A program made the position numbers and the translations under genes. Positions 5,958 to 7,553 of a stretch of 7,553 nt of DNA are shown in pieces (the stretch's first letter is position 1; every line of letters begins with the position of its first letter). Source of the DNA: Anaerolineales bacterium (GTDB taxonomy: Bacteria > Chloroflexota > Anaerolineae > Anaerolineales > E44-bin32); the NCBI GenBank assembly GCA_011772595.1, contig WVZH01000209.1, forward strand, positions 14,118-21,670. The letters are read 5' to 3'. The notes beneath the pieces were generated by a model. It searched no databases and was not told where the DNA came from. It saw nothing but the letters and a program-made list of their open reading frames with translations.

Positions 5958-5986
5958 TTGCTCCGTCAACGACGCTGACATACAAT
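5958..5986 (+). promoter_or_regulatory. Likely promoter of the sensor kinase gene (TTGCTC-17-TACAAT)
   Basis: The -10 box TACAAT (5981-5986) matches consensus at five of six bases. TTGCTC (5958-5963), with only TTG matching, sits exactly 17 bases upstream. Transcription would begin near 5993, leaving a very short leader before the ribosome binding site at 5995-6000. It lies after the operon terminator, consistent with independent transcription of the kinase. Confidence 0.5.
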
Positions 5987-5994
5987 CCAAAGAT

Positions 5995-6000
5995 GGAGGG
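5995..6000 (+). promoter_or_regulatory. Ribosome binding site GGAGGG deciding a TTG start
   Basis: GGAGGG is a strong Shine-Dalgarno match nine bases before TTG 6010. The alternatives GTG 6022 and ATG 6046/6049 lack such a site. The frame is closed upstream by a TAA at 5947. Confidence 0.65.
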
Positions 6001-6009
6001 TTTTTAGAC

Positions 6010-7553
6010 TTGAAAAGGCCTGTGCGAAAAGTCTGGCCGTGGCTCATGATGGTTTCCGGGTTCACCTATTTGATGTGGAACCGGCAAGCACTATCCTACG
6101 TAGCACAAAATAGCATCGCCTCACTCGTCGTATTATCCACATTCACCTTGGCGGCATGGGTGACCTTGCAATCTTCTTGGCAATTAATCCCCCCGGAACT
6201 GCAACGCGCGTGGCGCCTTCTCGGAGTAGCGCTCACGCTTTGGGTTCTGTCGCAAACGTTGGATGTGGGATCCTGGGTTATTCTGCAGCGATCGGCGAGC
6301 TTACCATCTGCGCGGGATTTTCTCAAATTCTCCGGATACCTGGCGGTGTTGGCAGCGATCCTCACATATCCTGCGTCACTTCCAGAAAGGTTCGGTCGGT
6401 TGCGGGAATTCCTCGACAAGTTAATTCTAGGTGTGGCAGTGCTGGCTCTCACCTGGCTCGTGCTCCTTCGACCAGTTCTGGAGGTTGGGTTGGCAGGGGC
6501 TGTTCGAATCTTTTGGTTGGGCATCGGTCCGGTTTTCAACCTAGTGATCCTGGTTCTTCTCCTACGACTTGGGCTGCTCAGTCATGACGCACAGGAAGCC
6601 GCTATATTCTGGGTGTTCGCTGCGGCAATCCTTTTCTTCACAGTCGGTGATCTTTCCTATGGGTTCCGTCTCATGCAATTCGAGCAAGGGTCGGGAGGAT
6701 TGGTTGAGATTGGATGGGTGCTCGGTGGCATGCTTTTAGCGGTAAGCTCGCTGCGTAGGTTGGCGGTTCCGTATTTCCAGCGTGAGCTGTTTCACACGCA
6801 AAGGCCTTCTACTTTTAAATCGAGGTTAGAGACTTGGCTGCCACTCATCTTCACCTCCATTGTGGTCGGATTCGCAGGTTTCTCCTCGCTATTTTCTGGC
6901 AATGCGGATTGGCATGCAATTGTCGCCTCGATCGTGTTGGGTCTACTCTTGATTACTCGGCAGGGAGTGATCGCGGGTCAATTTGAGATGCGACAGTATG
7001 CGGCACTGGTAAACGCCTCAGCGGATCTGGCCTTCATCTGTGAAGCCGATGGTCTACTTCGCTTGGCCAACCCTTCGCTCTCTATCTCCCTCGGTCAGAC
7101 TATTCGCCCGGAAGAGACATTATATTTACGTGAATTTCTTTTCGATCGAATGGAAACAAAGCAGATCCTCTCAACTGCACTGGAAGATGGCTGGACCGGA
7201 GAGGTTGAGTTCCGCCGAAAGGATGGAAGCGCCTTTCCAGCCACCCTTTCTTTAAGACCGGTTCGCGATGCCGGGCTAGGGCGAACGCTACTCGCTGCGA
7301 CAGCGTACGATCTGACAAACGTTCGCGAACGTGAAAATGCGTTGCGTGACGCGCTAGAAGATGTTGCAGCAGCACGTCAAGAATTGGAGACACTCAATAT
7401 TGAACTCGAGGCCAAAGTGGAGGCACGCACCAGTGAGTTGGAAACCATGGTGGCAGATCTGGCGAGACTCAACGAGGAACTGAAAGAGCTCGATCGGTTG
7501 AAGACGGAATTCGTCGCACTTGTGTCTCATGAATTGAGGGCTCCGCTTACGAA
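6010..7553 (+). CDS. Multi-pass membrane sensor histidine kinase with PAS domain (3' end outside window)
   Basis: Sensor kinase of a two-component system, membrane-bound, transferring phosphate from a conserved His to a response regulator not seen here. The frame is open from 6010 to the window edge (514 complete codons, no stop). TTG 6010 gives a basic start, M-K-R-P-V-R-K. About ten hydrophobic segments fill residues 10-318, for example near 36-54, 105-122, 138-155, 174-190, 197-214, 230-248, 277-295 and 301-318. They form an integral membrane input domain I cannot assign to a named family. A PAS domain follows at about 327-440, with V-N-A-S-A-D-L-A-F early and G-E-V-E-F-R-R-K-D-G-S late. 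A charged coiled coil (about 440-500, including E-A-R-T-S-E-L-E) leads into HisKA, with H507 in S-H-E-L-R-A-P-L-T. The window ends one codon past this, so the rest of HisKA and the ATPase domain lie beyond it. The large periplasmic domain of classical sensors is absent, so signal sensing in the membrane is likely. No sequence link to the pilus genes is seen. Confidence 0.9.
   Translation, partial: MKRPVRKVWPWLMMVSGFTYLMWNRQALSYVAQNSIASLVVLSTFTLAAWVTLQSSWQLIPPELQRAWRLLGVALTLWVLSQTLDVGSWVILQRSASLPSARDFLKFSGYLAVLAAILTYPASLPERFGRLREFLDKLILGVAVLALTWLVLLRPVLEVGLAGAVRIFWLGIGPVFNLVILVLLLRLGLLSHDAQEAAIFWVFAAAILFFTVGDLSYGFRLMQFEQGSGGLVEIGWVLGGMLLAVSSLRRLAVPYFQRELFHTQRPSTFKSRLETWLPLIFTSIVVGFAGFSSLFSGNADWHAIVASIVLGLLLITRQGVIAGQFEMRQYAALVNASADLAFICEADGLLRLANPSLSISLGQTIRPEETLYLREFLFDRMETKQILSTALEDGWTGEVEFRRKDGSAFPATLSLRPVRDAGLGRTLLAATAYDLTNVRERENALRDALEDVAAARQELETLNIELEAKVEARTSELETMVADLARLNEELKELDRLKTEFVALVSHELRAPLT

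Noticed and set aside
6096..6587. Overlapping frames on both strands at 6096-6587
   Set aside because: Both are out of frame with the long kinase frame, which has continuous hydrophobic helices and later PAS and HisKA motifs.

Overview
The window carries the distal part of a Tad-type (type IVb) pilus or pseudopilus locus, then a strong terminator, a non-coding interval rich in palindromes, and the 5' part of a membrane sensor histidine kinase gene that runs off the right edge. All genes are on the + strand. The TadE-like proteins with Thr/Pro-rich linkers, the TadG-like von Willebrand A (vWA) protein and the dispersed GTAGGGGCG and TTCGCCCTGAGC palindromes suggest Chloroflexota, probably Anaerolineae. 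That is inferred from protein style; there is no marker gene here.

Layout: about 55-921 encodes a bifunctional-type prepilin peptidase (aspartic family A24 with an N-terminal CxxC/CxxC zinc module). A 182-bp gap (922-1103) holds two abutting perfect inverted repeats and a TATAAT box. Three tightly packed genes follow: a TadE-like pseudopilin (1104-1760), a TadG-like protein with a vWA domain and an Asp-rich loop inserted beside its metal site (1769-3298), and a 732-residue TadE-like protein carrying an Ig-like domain, two copies of an unrecognised beta-rich domain and four Thr/Pro linkers (3325-5523). A 10-bp GC-rich hairpin with a T-rich tail (5543-5577) ends the unit.

The likely logic is that the peptidase processes the N-termini of the downstream proteins. 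All three begin with a short basic segment, a (G/A)-Q-(S/A)-(L/M)-V motif and one hydrophobic helix. They would then sit in or at the end of the pilus, exposing a vWA metal-binding head and a long stalked multidomain protein outside the cell. The two large proteins look like tip or surface adhesins; this is inference.

From 5578 to about 5957 I see no convincing gene, only three inverted-repeat elements: a REP-like one at 5681-5713, a hairpin at 5777-5797 and a perfect 30-bp palindrome at 5881-5910. A TTGCTC-17-TACAAT promoter and a GGAGGG ribosome binding site precede a TTG-started reading frame from 6010 to the window end. It encodes about ten membrane segments, a PAS domain, a coiled coil and the start of a HisKA domain ending just after the phospho-acceptor His.
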